Shown here in pieces: positions 33,708 through 43,327 of a stretch of 64,000 bases of DNA (position 1 is its first letter; every line of letters begins with the position of its first letter). The notes beneath the pieces were generated by a model, which was given only the letters and a program-made list of their open reading frames with translations, had not been told where the DNA came from and did no database searches. The stretch comes from Isoetes taiwanensis (Eukaryota > Streptophyta > Lycopodiopsida > Isoetales > Isoetaceae). Made by a program: the position numbers and the translations under genes. The stretch is from the NCBI GenBank assembly GCA_021234155.1, contig JAJEKV010000021.1, positions 13,389,760-13,453,759 of the forward strand, read 5' to 3'.

Positions 33708-35043
33708 GACTATAAGAAATGCTCTAGACAAGAATATTTCTGAGCAACCTATTTTCATTGATGGCAAGGCTGGAACAGGGAAGACTTATCTATTGAATGC
33801 AATTTGTTCCTTCATTCGAGGTACAAAGGACATTGTGTTACCATGTGCAACAAGCGGACTTGCTGCCCGTCTATACCTTGGTGGTCGAACTGCACATTCA
33901 CTTTTTGAGATTCCAGTTACAGATAATAATGTAGGCATACATTCTTTGGTAACCAGGCAATCGGATAAAGCATCATTGCTACAGGCAGCAAAAGCCATTG
34001 TTTGGGATGAGTTCCCTATGGCGAATAAGGCAGTTATAGAATCTGTAAATTTATTATTGCAGGAAATTTGTAACAGCTCTTTGCCGTTTGGTGGAAAGTT
34101 ATTAATTGCAGCTGGTGACTTCAGACAAATTGCACCAGTGGTTAAAGGTTCGGGAAGGGCAGCAACAATAGCTGCCTCCATAAAATCATCCAATACGTGG
34201 AGCAGTTTTAGAGTGCTGAAACTCAATTTACCAGTCAGGAATGCTGGAGATAGCAAACTAATTGAATTTGTAAGAGACATTGGTGAGAATACAGTAGACA
34301 CAAAGGTCTCACTAAAACATTTCAACGGAACAGCAGACTTTGAAACCGCAAAAAACTTCTTATTTCCTGCTGATGTCCTCACAGTTCCATCCTTATGTGA
34401 ACGGCGTGCATTTCTAGCTCCGATAAACAAACATGTTAATGAATTCAATAAATATGTACTTGAAGAACTACCGGGGAAGCTTAAGAGCTATTACAGTTAT
34501 GATTATGTAAAGGAAAACCAAGAACAATTAGGGTCAAAATTTATTGGTAGTGATGACTTCTTAAACTCATACACACATTCAACGTTACCGCCGCATGGCC
34601 TGGATCTAAAAGAAGGTGCTGTGTGCCAGCTTGTGAGATTATTGGATCGCGATAAATGTTTAGTGAAGAATATTCGTGTTGTAATTGTGAGTTTACATGA
34701 GAAGTTTGTAGCTGTACGTTTGCTTGGTGCTGAATATGGCCAGAACTATGATATCCATTTGATTTCTCGAACTAATTTCTTCCACCAGCCTCAAAATTGT
34801 GCCTTCACAATTCATCGACGACAATTACCGTTGCGGCTTGCATATAGTACAACATTTCACAGCTGCCTTGGTTTGACATTAGACAAAGTTGTGCTTGACC
34901 TGAGAATGGAGGTTTTTGCGCACGGACAGTTGTATACAGCATTGACACGAATAAGGCGGACAGAAGATGCATTAATATTACATGACGTGAGCAATCCAGA
35001 CATGGAAACTCGCAATGTTGTCTTTGAGGAACTTATATCCTAG
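33708..35043 (+). CDS. Helitron PIF1-like helicase, 3' exon
   Basis: Encodes the superfamily 1B helicase of the Helitron transposase. It is joined to the upstream exon through the 91-nt intron; translation is in frame from 33709. The Walker A region FIDGKAGTGKTYLLNAI is intact, followed by LPCATSGLAARLYLGGRTAHSLF, the Walker B-like IVWDEFPMANKAVIES, AAGDFRQIAPVVKGSGRAA, LNLPVRNAGD, and the C-terminal LPLRLAYSTTFHSCLGLTLD with HGQLYTALTRIRR. The helicase unwinds DNA during rolling-circle transposition. The exon has no internal lesion and ends at a natural stop. The upstream 10-nt deletion would still prevent a full-length product. Confidence 0.9.
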
Positions 35044-36374
35044 CGGTATTAAGACTAATTCCTTCATTATTCCATACATATAATTACATTATTGCACTCA
35101 TCAGTATGCATTGAATGATTTTGCCCGCCATGGTCTATATATGCTGAATACTCTTTAGACATTGTTCCTTGACTTTAGACAACTTTGCATGCCTTTTTGA
35201 TGCTTTTTAAATTCCTTGTGCAGATTAGCTACGCATATACTTATGCTTGGAGTGCAAAATAGCTGAATTTTTGTTCACATGTTATCAATTTTAAAAGCTT
35301 AGATAAATTCATTATACTTTAAGCCTCTTTCATGACTTTTGAATTTCTTGTGCAGATGAATCATACATATGCTTATGCCTGATGTACGAAGAGAAAATCA
35401 GTTTTGCGGTAAACGATCTCAACGATTTAAACATGTGTGCACAAACATAGATGTTTTAATTTCCATTACTCATTACAGTCCAGAATCAGTGTGAGCATTT
35501 ACAGGTAACATCATCACAGATTCACTGTTTATTTCTTTCACCAACCAGCAAGCTTAAGCCATTGAAGTTATTAATTTACAAAACTCTTGCAGGTGTTGGA
35601 TTTTACACGCGCACCCCAGCCAACAAATTAAAGGCAACATGTAATGAACATCTCAAGAACTGAAGTTGCCAGTTTAGAAGGTCTTATAGGTGCTGACCTT
35701 TACAGATACACCCCGGCCAACAAATTAAAGGCAACATGTGATGAATATTTAATTAATATGTAAGATGTGTTTCTTTTAACATGAATATCAGGTATGATGA
35801 GGATGTGAAACACTGTCATTTATAGCCCATGTGCTGTATCCTAGATTAGGGAAATGGATGGCGGCATCTGTTTCTTCTAGTGGTATTTATCATGAATATT
35901 TGAAACATTGATTTTTGGTGAGATAGAATATATCCCTGTGCATAATATTTGCTCACGTTAGTAATACATGATAAACTACATTTGAAAGTATATCTTGAAT
36001 ACGCAAAATTAACTAAGGTATTTGTGAGTTTATCTTATATATGTAGGGGAAAAATATAGCTTAACAGGACAAACAAACTTAATTTCTTTCTTTCTCATCG
36101 GGAATACTGGGGACAGCAACTTAATGAAATTTGTGACAACAATTGGTGAAAATACAGTTGATACAGGGGCCACATTTTCTGCAAAGCTATACATTTTGTA
36201 ACAATCTCATGTCTAACACTTTACAACATGCACATTCTTGCTCAACTGTATTTATTAATCATACACACAGCTAATACACAACGTCATTATTTACAAAGGC
36301 AACAAGGCCTTTCACTTCAATGAGCCGCAAAATAAACTCAATTATGGACCTAATTCCACAGATCCCGAACTCCA
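35044..36374. other. Helitron 3' flank, non-coding with short duplications
   Basis: No complete gene is seen. A block with CCAACAAATTAAAGGCAACA occurs twice (35617 and 35718). Another with TTGTGCAGAT and CATATGCTTATGC is duplicated near 35215-35260 and 35347-35385. No hairpin followed by CTRR was found that would fix the Helitron 3' end. Confidence 0.4.
36100..36168 (+). pseudogene. Short Helitron helicase fragment
   Basis: Reads GNTGDSNLMKFVTTIGENTV in one frame. This matches RNAGDSKLIEFVRDIGENTV at about 34240-34296 in the helicase exon. It is an isolated remnant of another Helitron copy or a partial duplication. Confidence 0.7.
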
Positions 36375-36745
36375 TCATTGCACACCACTCATAAGAAAAC
36401 ATTTATGTTCATCAATCGATTCATCAATAACCGTTGAAGCCTTCATTTCTAAGAAAATCCTAGAAATACTAGAGCTCTGCCTCAATTCTCCCAAGTCACG
36501 AACCACCTTCTTTGCCTCGGCAATAACCAATGACATGCAAAAACTCTTCTTTTGTTCCACATAACCTGACATATTTCCAGTTGCCACTGGCAAGGCTTTA
36601 CCCCGCATCTGCACCACGCCTCCTGCACATACCACAAACACATATCACAAATTAAATAAAAACAACTGGCACGGACACAACTACTAGAACGATGAATGAA
36701 CGAACCGTGGATATCCTCTGCCACCTTCTTCCCAGTTAAAGCCAT
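36375..36745 (-). CDS. Small two-exon gene, unknown protein (about 95 residues)
   Basis: Exon 1 runs 36745-36706 (MALTGKKVAEDIH plus one base) and exon 2 runs 36622-36375. The 83-nt intron ends in TATGTGCAG; the donor GTTCGT is weak. Joined, the coding length is 288 nt, an exact multiple of three, and the codon joins give HGGVVQMRGKALPVATG. The product is small, mixed polar, with a likely helix rich in Ala, Lys and Glu (LVIAEAKKVVRDLGELRQ) and an acidic C-terminus. No family is recognised. It is divergent from the gene at 36955, with about 210 bp between the start codons. About 35 bp of exon 1 and the intron start is duplicated upstream (36750-36787 against 36678-36717). Confidence 0.5.
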
Positions 36746-36954
36746 CAAACACAACTGCTAGAACCATGAACGAACCGTGGATATCCCAGTTAAATATATG
36801 ATCGCATGCAATAATCGTCCACGTCTTCTCATCGTTCCCATCCCAACTGGCCACCCAAGGATTTGTTTGCCAGCAAACTACACGTGCTCACCACAAATCT
36901 GCATAAACTTAATATAAATCTCCCACCACCATTCTACGATTCTTCAATACAACT

Positions 36955-37556
36955 ATGGAGATAGACGCCGATCCACGTTTGCTCATGCCTCCTCCGGCCT
37001 CCAGTAGTCATCAAATTTTTGTTATTCCTTACTTTATTTTCTTCTCTATTCAAAGTCCATGTATAATCTAATCTGTTCTTTTTTTGACATGCAGCAGTGG
37101 TACCTGCAAATATTCTCCAAGAACCGCTTCATGTGCCTCCTATTTCTGCTGGTATTCTCATAAGGCCTTATCTTTTTGAATGTAAATTGGGTTTTATCAA
37201 ACCCATACTAATATTCTAATTCCTGTTTCCTCTAATGTTTAGTACTTCCATCTGATGATATGGAGCAAGATAGACAGGGACTACATCTCCCTAAACGAAG
37301 ACATACCCATCATGTTTGTGTGCATCTCATAGCACCAGCTGCTCCTCCACTGACTCCTATTCAGAAAATCCGTCAGCGGCTTCATGATTTGAAAGAAGAT
37401 TACAAGTACATGCTGTCTGTAACAGCTGATCATTACAAGGCCCTCACAAAGTTGATGGATGAGCATAAAGCAGATCTGGAGAAGTTAGAAGATGCTATCA
37501 AAATCTTAGATAGCGAAGGTAATTTTGTTGATGCTGAAAAAGCAAAGGCTATTTAA
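36955..37556 (+). CDS. Small three-exon gene, proline-rich and coiled-coil protein (about 139 residues)
   Basis: Exons 36955-37003, 37095-37151 and 37243-37556 have GT-AG borders (CCA|GTAGTC, ATGCAG|CAG, CTG|GTATTC, TTTAG|TAC). They join to 420 nt with the frame kept at both joins. The N-terminal third is proline-rich (RLLMPPPAS, EPLHVPPISA) and a middle segment is basic (LPKRRHTHH). The C-terminal 70 residues form a likely coiled coil (IRQRLHDLKEDYKYML, LMDEHKADLEKLEDAIKIL). No family is recognised; a small regulatory or scaffold protein is conceivable. It is divergent from 36375-36745 and convergent with 38421-38858. Confidence 0.6.
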
Positions 37557-37599
37557 AAACTGAGGTATCCAGCCACCTATGTAAATAAATAATGATGTG

Positions 37600-38420
37600 T
37601 GAGTTTAAAATGTATGTAAATGATGTGTGTTTATTTTGAATAAAGAGGATTTCAAATTGCCATCAGTCACTTATTGAGTCCTTTTAATCTGTATCATTCA
37701 CCTTTACCAGCTCTTTTCTTAAACAATCTTAAATAATCCAATATGGAATACAAAGTACAATCTTAAATAATGGAATATGGAATACAAGGTCTGTTCATGA
37801 CTTGCTTTTATCTGTACAAAGAGTGTGAATAGTATGTTTGTTTCTGAAGTCCCATAACGTAATCCAGCACAGCTGATATGTGTTCTCAAAGTCTCATAAT
37901 ATAATGCAACACAGCTGATATCTGAATAAATAAAAAAATATGTTTTGTTTCTAAAGGCATGTTTGTTTCCAAATTCTCATAATTTGAGTTTCCAAATTCT
38001 CATAATCTGATGCAGCACAACTCATATCTACATAAACAAAAACAGTTTCAATTGCCTCCTCATGCATATGCTTTCCAATATCATGTGCATACTCATGCAT
38101 ATTCGTTGCAGTATTCTTAAACACTGTATCAGGATATCCGTTGCAATCTTTTTAAACACTGTATCAAGAAATCTACCTTTCCAACAAAACCTTTTATTCA
38201 ATAGCAATTCTTCACAACAATACCAACCACAATTAAATTACCATGATCCCAACCAGATCGAACACCTACAATACATAAATAAACACTATCAACAAATCCA
38301 CTTTTCCAACAAAATGTTTTATTCAACAGTATAAATTGTAGAACATCCCATGACTACAAACTTCAACAAAACTTCAAGACACACAACAAATACACCAAAC
38401 CCAGATCACATAGCAATCCT
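37600..38420. repeat. AT-rich intergenic stretch with short diverged repeats
   Basis: Small duplications include AATCTTAAATAAT(C/G) with CCAATATGGAATACAA or a one-base variant (37728 and 37762), CACAGCTGATAT (37868, 37911), TTTCCAAATTCTCATAAT (37966, 37990) and an AACACT(G)TATCAA with TTCCAACAAAA block (38155 and 38283). Possible 3' ends of the two convergent genes lie here. No ORF is supported. Confidence 0.5.
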
Positions 38421-38858
38421 TCACATAAGTCCCCTTGCATACTGTACTGTTGCCACCTGACGAGCCTCCAGGATTTGCAGCAAACGGTGCAACCTCGTCA
38501 ATTGTGCATTCAATTTACTTCCAGCTATGATAAAATCGTCTGCAGCGCCTTTTATTCTTTTCATCAAAATAGGCTTTCGCTTCGCCCCAGCAGCCTGCAA
38601 ATGCACAACGGCTTCCCTAGCATGCCTATGACGAACCCGTCTCCAACCCTGAATATCTCGCTTTCTCCTGATCATCTTCTTTTTCTCAGCTTTTACCTTA
38701 TCCACGAGAACAGCCACATCGATTTGCTCAACCTTCTCCGCATCAATTAGCTCCACTTCTTTAATGGCCGCATCGATTTGCTCTACCTCCTTAATGGCCG
38801 CATCGGTTTCTTCCACCTTCTCCGCTTCTTTCACAGGTACATCCACGTCGCCCTCCAT
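38421..38858 (-). CDS. Small acidic/basic repeat protein (145 residues), unknown
   Basis: The single-exon frame from ATG 38858 encodes an N-terminal acidic region with a threefold repeat of the form E-x-I-D-A-A-I-K-E-V-E (residues about 15-55). A basic segment follows (KAEKKKMIRRKRDIQGWRRV), then a helical C-terminus with GSKLNAQLTRLHRLLQILEA. An upstream in-frame Met exists at 38954, but the internal one is preferred because the acidic repeat starts directly after it and the upstream codons look like untranslated sequence. No family is recognised. It forms a cluster with the two small genes to its left. Confidence 0.5.
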   Translation of the reverse strand: MEGDVDVPVKEAEKVEETDAAIKEVEQIDAAIKEVELIDAEKVEQIDVAVLVDKVKAEKKKMIRRKRDIQGWRRVRHRHAREAVVHLQAAGAKRKPILMKRIKGAADDFIIAGSKLNAQLTRLHRLLQILEARQVATVQYARGLM

Positions 38859-38954
38859 TACCGTCTCCAATTTTCCCTGCAGTTCCCCATGCCCATAAAA
38901 ACGTATCACAACGTACAAGTGCACGCCATGGTATTGCATGATCCATCCATGCAT

Positions 38955-39590
38955 AAAAAATATGCGTCTGCTATCGAATTAACTAAGACAACGCCAAATA
39001 CCAACAAGCTCTAACACCGTAATCTTAAATAAAAAACACGCTTTAAGTAATCATAAAATTAGCTAGGGAAAATGGTCTCTAAGATCCAATATATTTATAT
39101 TTTGCACAAAGGCAAACATCTCTATCCATCTTTTTGTCCTTTTCGGATCTAACTAATGGTAGTCAGAACCACTACTGCATAGCCATGGGGACTAAAGGGT
39201 AGGATGCTTTTGATAAATCCCATGTTCATGGGCCCATCTCCTTTTATCAATTTGAAATTCGTTCACTTTTGTATGAATCTAATTCAATTAAGCGTGTTTT
39301 TCTTACCATATTTTCAATGTCGAATGGCTTCTAGTTTAATGGCTAGTTTTGAAACAAGACAAACTCAAATGCACTGACATCTTTTATGCATATCCTTTAG
39401 TTTAATTTATTTAGCTCCATGGGTACTTTTAACCTTCACAAATATACATATTTGTAGAACCTTAAGATATTGTTGAAAGTGGGAGGAAGGGGAGGGGCGT
39501 GTCTCATTGCAACGCCCAATCCCCTGAGGTATTTTTAGGCCTTCTTCTATCTATCTATCTTCTTTCATTGCAATGCTAAAAGCACAATTT
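38955..39590. other. No gene seen
   Basis: AT-rich intergenic sequence. A GC-rich imperfect hairpin (AGGGGAGGGGCGT pairing with ACGCCCAATCCCCT) lies at 39491-39528 and a short (TATC)n run near 39545. Confidence 0.4.
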
Positions 39591-39599
39591 TGAACCTAA

Positions 39600-40106
39600 A
39601 TAAACTAAGGGGAACTTGATGCAATCTTGAAAAATCTAAAGAAATTTAGGAGAATTCGGACAAATGCCATCTAATGAAATCTTAGAAACCCAGAAGAATC
39701 TTCATAGAATCTAAGCAAATTCCACGAAATCTAACAATATCTAAGGCAACATCATAAAATGTAAGCAAATCTAGGGAATCTATAGGAATGCCATAGAGCT
39801 TAATGGGATCTAAGGGGATCTCCATAACATCAAATCCAAAACCTGGTGGCTTCTAGAAACTTCTTGCCGGCCCGTCGATGGCCTCTAAAATACATAAAAT
39901 ATAATAGCACCTAGGAGAAGCTCATAAAATCTAAGTAAATTTAAACGAATCTAAGAAATGTGAAATTTGAGGGGAATCTAAGAGAATCTTCATAACATCA
40001 AATCTAAGAGAATTTCAACTTGCATCGTAGCAACATACTAAAATTGGAACTTGCACCGTTGGAACATGCACCGTAGGACGCGCTAATTTTCTTGTATATA
40101 TATATA
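39600..40106. repeat. Half of the GAATCT-type inverted repeat, ending in (TA)n
   Basis: Matches the reverse complement of 24990-25250: degenerate AATCTAAG units, then TTGCACCGTTGGAACATGCA, GGACGCGCTAATTTTCTTG and (TA)n. In the 24-25 kb copy a second arm follows the TA run. Here the second arm is missing and direct repeat P begins at the TA run. The P-E1-P-Q-X-Q block, or an older event, therefore joins this family exactly at its TA core. Confidence 0.75.
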
Positions 40107-43100
40107 TATATACTTTCCTTTTGCTAGGGTCTAATCTAGCCTAAGCCTAATACTCCACACTGTTGACTACTCCGTCAGAGCATGAGAATTTCTGCTCTGG
40201 CACTACCCAGGCCCTGAGCATTTTCTGAACTGCTACTGTAGTATTGCTACATGTTTACAAGGTATTATGCTTTAATGCATCTCCACTTCAATCACATTCT
40301 ATATTATTCTAGTACGTTTAGAGGCATGACCAATTCAGCTTCATGGCCAACTCTTTGGTATATTCTGACATTTCATGCTGCTAAAAAGCGAAAACCTTGA
40401 GGTAAAGTTCAAACAAGAACTCCAAAGCATGTTCTAAGTGACACTGCTAAAGTATTTGCTGTTGCATGCACATTTACAGTAGTTAAAATCAAGTATTATC
40501 TTAGGGTGCATTAAATGCAAATACAACCTTAGGCTGCCCAGCTAGTGTGTGGCATTAGGTTCCTTATTTTTTAAGCCATCAATGCCATTATATGCTACAG
40601 CCTTGTTCAATTTATATCATTTAAGCAAAGCAAAGGTTAAGATCCTACTTTATGTATCTCAGCCTGCAAGTGTATTCAGCAATTTCCATTCTTATTATGA
40701 CTCTTATTTTGAGGTACCATGAAGCAAGTAAAAAGCCCAAAACCATGTGGCCTACATTCTTGGAATGCATCAGTGCATTCAGCTAAACAATGCTATAGTG
40801 GACTGTATTTCTATCAGCCTTAATTATTTAGTGTAGAAATGTACAGGATTGTGGCCTTGAAGTAATTAAAGGGTGTTTCTAGTATAGACCAGCTTCCTGC
40901 CTAGAATTATGTAGTCAAATTTCAGCCTTTGTATTCTTATATTAATCATGCTTCACATGCATAAATAAAATGCAGCCATGCTCTATTTTTTCGAAAGTAA
41001 AAGTGAAAGTGATCTATAAAATTCAGATTGCCATTTTTTGGATATGTTTCAGTTTACTAAAGCACCAAATTCATTGATGCTAGTGTCAATGTCATATCCA
41101 TAGTATAGATTCACAAGTAGAGATTGTTTAATCACCCAAACATAAGCTAAATGAACTGCAGTTTTCTAGTAACAAGAGAAGCAAAAGGAAAACTGAAAGT
41201 GGGTTCTTCCATCAAAATAGCTGCTCCAGGTTTGACTAGTCTTTGAAAATCGCCCATAGCTCATACATCCTAGCAGTCCATAAAATTCAGTAAAAGGGGG
41301 GAGCTCCACGTTACCTGCAGCCAACCAGACCTACATTAGCAAGAAATTGGTAAAGAGGAGAGGGCCGTCAGGTAAGCAAGGGAGGAATCCCCGGTTTTTA
41401 TCCGGCTCCTTTAGATTTTAGATGCAAAGGATGTGCATAATAAAGAAAGTAAGTGCTCTAAAAATCCAGCAAAATGTTCATCCATGTATATGATATACCA
41501 AAAAACGTCAAAGTCAATGCCATATCCAGAACCAAGTATATGATCAAGATAAGACTTAAATAAAAACTCGCCGAATAGTCATATTCCATGTTCTGTCACC
41601 TGCTGGTTAAGCCACTGGAAGTGGTCTTTATTCCTAAATCATCACTGTGCATTTTTCTTGTAGCAAATGAAGCATAAGGCATACAATTAAATAGAAAAAC
41701 CAGTATTTTTCTTATTTTAAAAGGCTGGAATAGTGACTGAATCTTATTAACAGCAGCATTATGCAAGTGTGATCACCTTGCAATGTGAAAAAACAAGACC
41801 ATGATTTTGTGTAAACTTCTGCAGCAGCATGCATTTTATGGCCGAAATCATATGGGCATGCATCAATCATTCTTCACAGGTCCGAGAACGATTAGAGCAT
41901 GCATGACTCTAACTTATGTGGCATCAGGAGTCGGAATCAGCAATGGAACACTTTATAGCTATTTCTAGTCCTGGAATTCAAATTAGCTATCTATGTTTAG
42001 ACCTCATGATGCGCTTCGTCCAGATTCATGATGTTATGGTCTCCGTCCTTTGCATTCGCCACACGGATTGTTGTACAAAGGATCACGGTCCTCCCTAGAT
42101 GCTCCAGCCTTTGCATTTGCTGCTATTTGTAAACACTTGCGAATAACATTTGCCGCTTCAGTGTTCTTGTTTTTGACAATGCACTTTCTGTTAGCAAAAT
42201 CCGCTTTTGTTCCCTTTTTATTCTTGGCCCCAGGTGGTCTACCAGCTCCCACGCTCCGGCCCCATTGTTCAGATAGAACAGGGTATGCTAAGGTTAGTGT
42301 CAAAGCTTGGAAAGGCAGGGCCGGAACAGAGTTTCTACGAAAATTGTATTTGATGGGAAACGTAAGTGAAGAATGCCATGCCATATTTGGCGCAAAAATG
42401 GCCATTGAATTCAGGCGTCTGCCATAAATAAGGGAGATCTCCCCAGAAATATTCAGCTAATAACATAAGGATTTAGCCCTCGATATTAAACAGGCCCAGA
42501 TCTTGAGGCCATTATGGCCTTAGCAATTTAGACAATTAAGTTAATAGGTGGAAAATAATACAATGGTAATGTATTATTCCTCCTCATATAAATTACCTAC
42601 ACCGGCATATACAATGGTCATGCAAATCCATGTCAACGGGCTATGGTATTTTTCTCGGTTAGATGATAGGCAACCTTTACGGTATGTACTTAAGGGAGTC
42701 TAGCTGTATCTGTCACTTCCCAAGTCTGATCAAGATATTCTATCATTAATGCTGAAGACTAGCAAAGCGAGGGCAGAACAAAGTCTTAAGTGAAGAAATC
42801 TAAGTGAATAAATCTAAGTGAAGAAATCCTTGCTTAATTTGCTGTGCATATAGCCATTGAATTAAGGCGTTTGCTATACATTCAGTCATGGGAGATCTCC
42901 CCAGAAATACTCAGTCTTTGCCATAAAGATTTGGCTCCTAGTTTTAAACAATTCTACGAATTGAGGCAGTGTGGTCTTTGAGCTCTTAGAAAAATCGATT
43001 AGAAAGCTGGTAAATCGAACAATAGTCATATTTTTGAACTTAGAGATACTCTATGCCTCATAAATCAAAAATAGCCTTAACATAGCTTTTTTTTTTCCTT

Positions 43101-43197
43101 TTCAAGATAAGATGTGGCCAAGGCTTTTATCTTTCTGTTTGGCGCCCTATATTTACTGCCTTTTAACATAGGGATTAAGTCCATCCGTCTCCTACCG
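40107..43197. repeat. Direct repeat P, left copy (3.1 kb)
   Basis: 3,091 bp, nearly identical to 47841-50911. By eye I see only three or four base substitutions and a handful of indels, including an extra stretch of about 20 bp near 40150-40170. It starts at TATATACTTTCC after a TA run and ends at CTCCTACCG. It has no LTR-like TG...CA ends. It contains a broken version of the AT-hook ORF that is intact in the right copy. It does not resemble repeat Q. Confidence 0.95.
42034..42290 (-). pseudogene. AT-hook-like small ORF, broken copy in repeat P
   Basis: Same coding sequence as 49715-49981, but one extra C in GCTCCCACGCTCC near the start and a small change near 42060 (CGCCACACGG against CGTCACCGG) move both ends out of frame. 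The core GAGRPPGAKNKKG is still readable. Confidence 0.6.
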
Positions 43198-43234
43198 GAT
43201 ATATATTTATATTTATATATATATATATATATAT
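43198..43234 (-). repeat. TA-rich 3' tail of E1
   Basis: AT-only run of about 37 bp (TATATTTATATT then (TA)n) between the end of repeat P and the E1 3' stem-loop. Position and composition resemble the simple-sequence tail of a target-primed retroelement. The 9-mer CTCCTACCG lies on both sides (43189-43197 and 43245-43253). Confidence 0.6.
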
Positions 43235-43326
43235 GTGAGCCTACCTCCTACCGCCGGGAGTAGGGCCCTGGAATCTTGCAGTAATAATGCTAGGTAGAGT
43301 AGGGAACCTAGCATTTCTGCTAGGAC
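43235..43326 (-). promoter_or_regulatory. E1 3'-terminal nested stem-loops
   Basis: It starts GCCTACCTCCTACCG and contains GAGTAGGGCC, which pairs with GGACCCTACTC further right. Inside this lies a perfect 10-bp hairpin, AATGCTAGGT with ACCTAGCATT and a 10-nt loop. The first 35 bp match the 3' end of X (51973-52008), which forms a CCTACCTC/GAGGTAGG stem. It lies directly after the RT stop codon (43328). It probably serves as the RNA end recognised for reverse transcription; this is inference by analogy with paired LINE and SINE 3' ends. Confidence 0.6.
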
Positions 43327-43327
43327 C

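Noticed and set aside
33786-34448. Minus-strand 220-codon ORF
   Set aside because: It lies opposite the helicase exon with Walker motifs; no independent support.
35044-39600. Definite Helitron 3' terminus
   Set aside because: I looked for a GC-rich hairpin followed by CTRR. The hairpin near 39491-39528 is not followed by a proper terminus, so no end was assigned.
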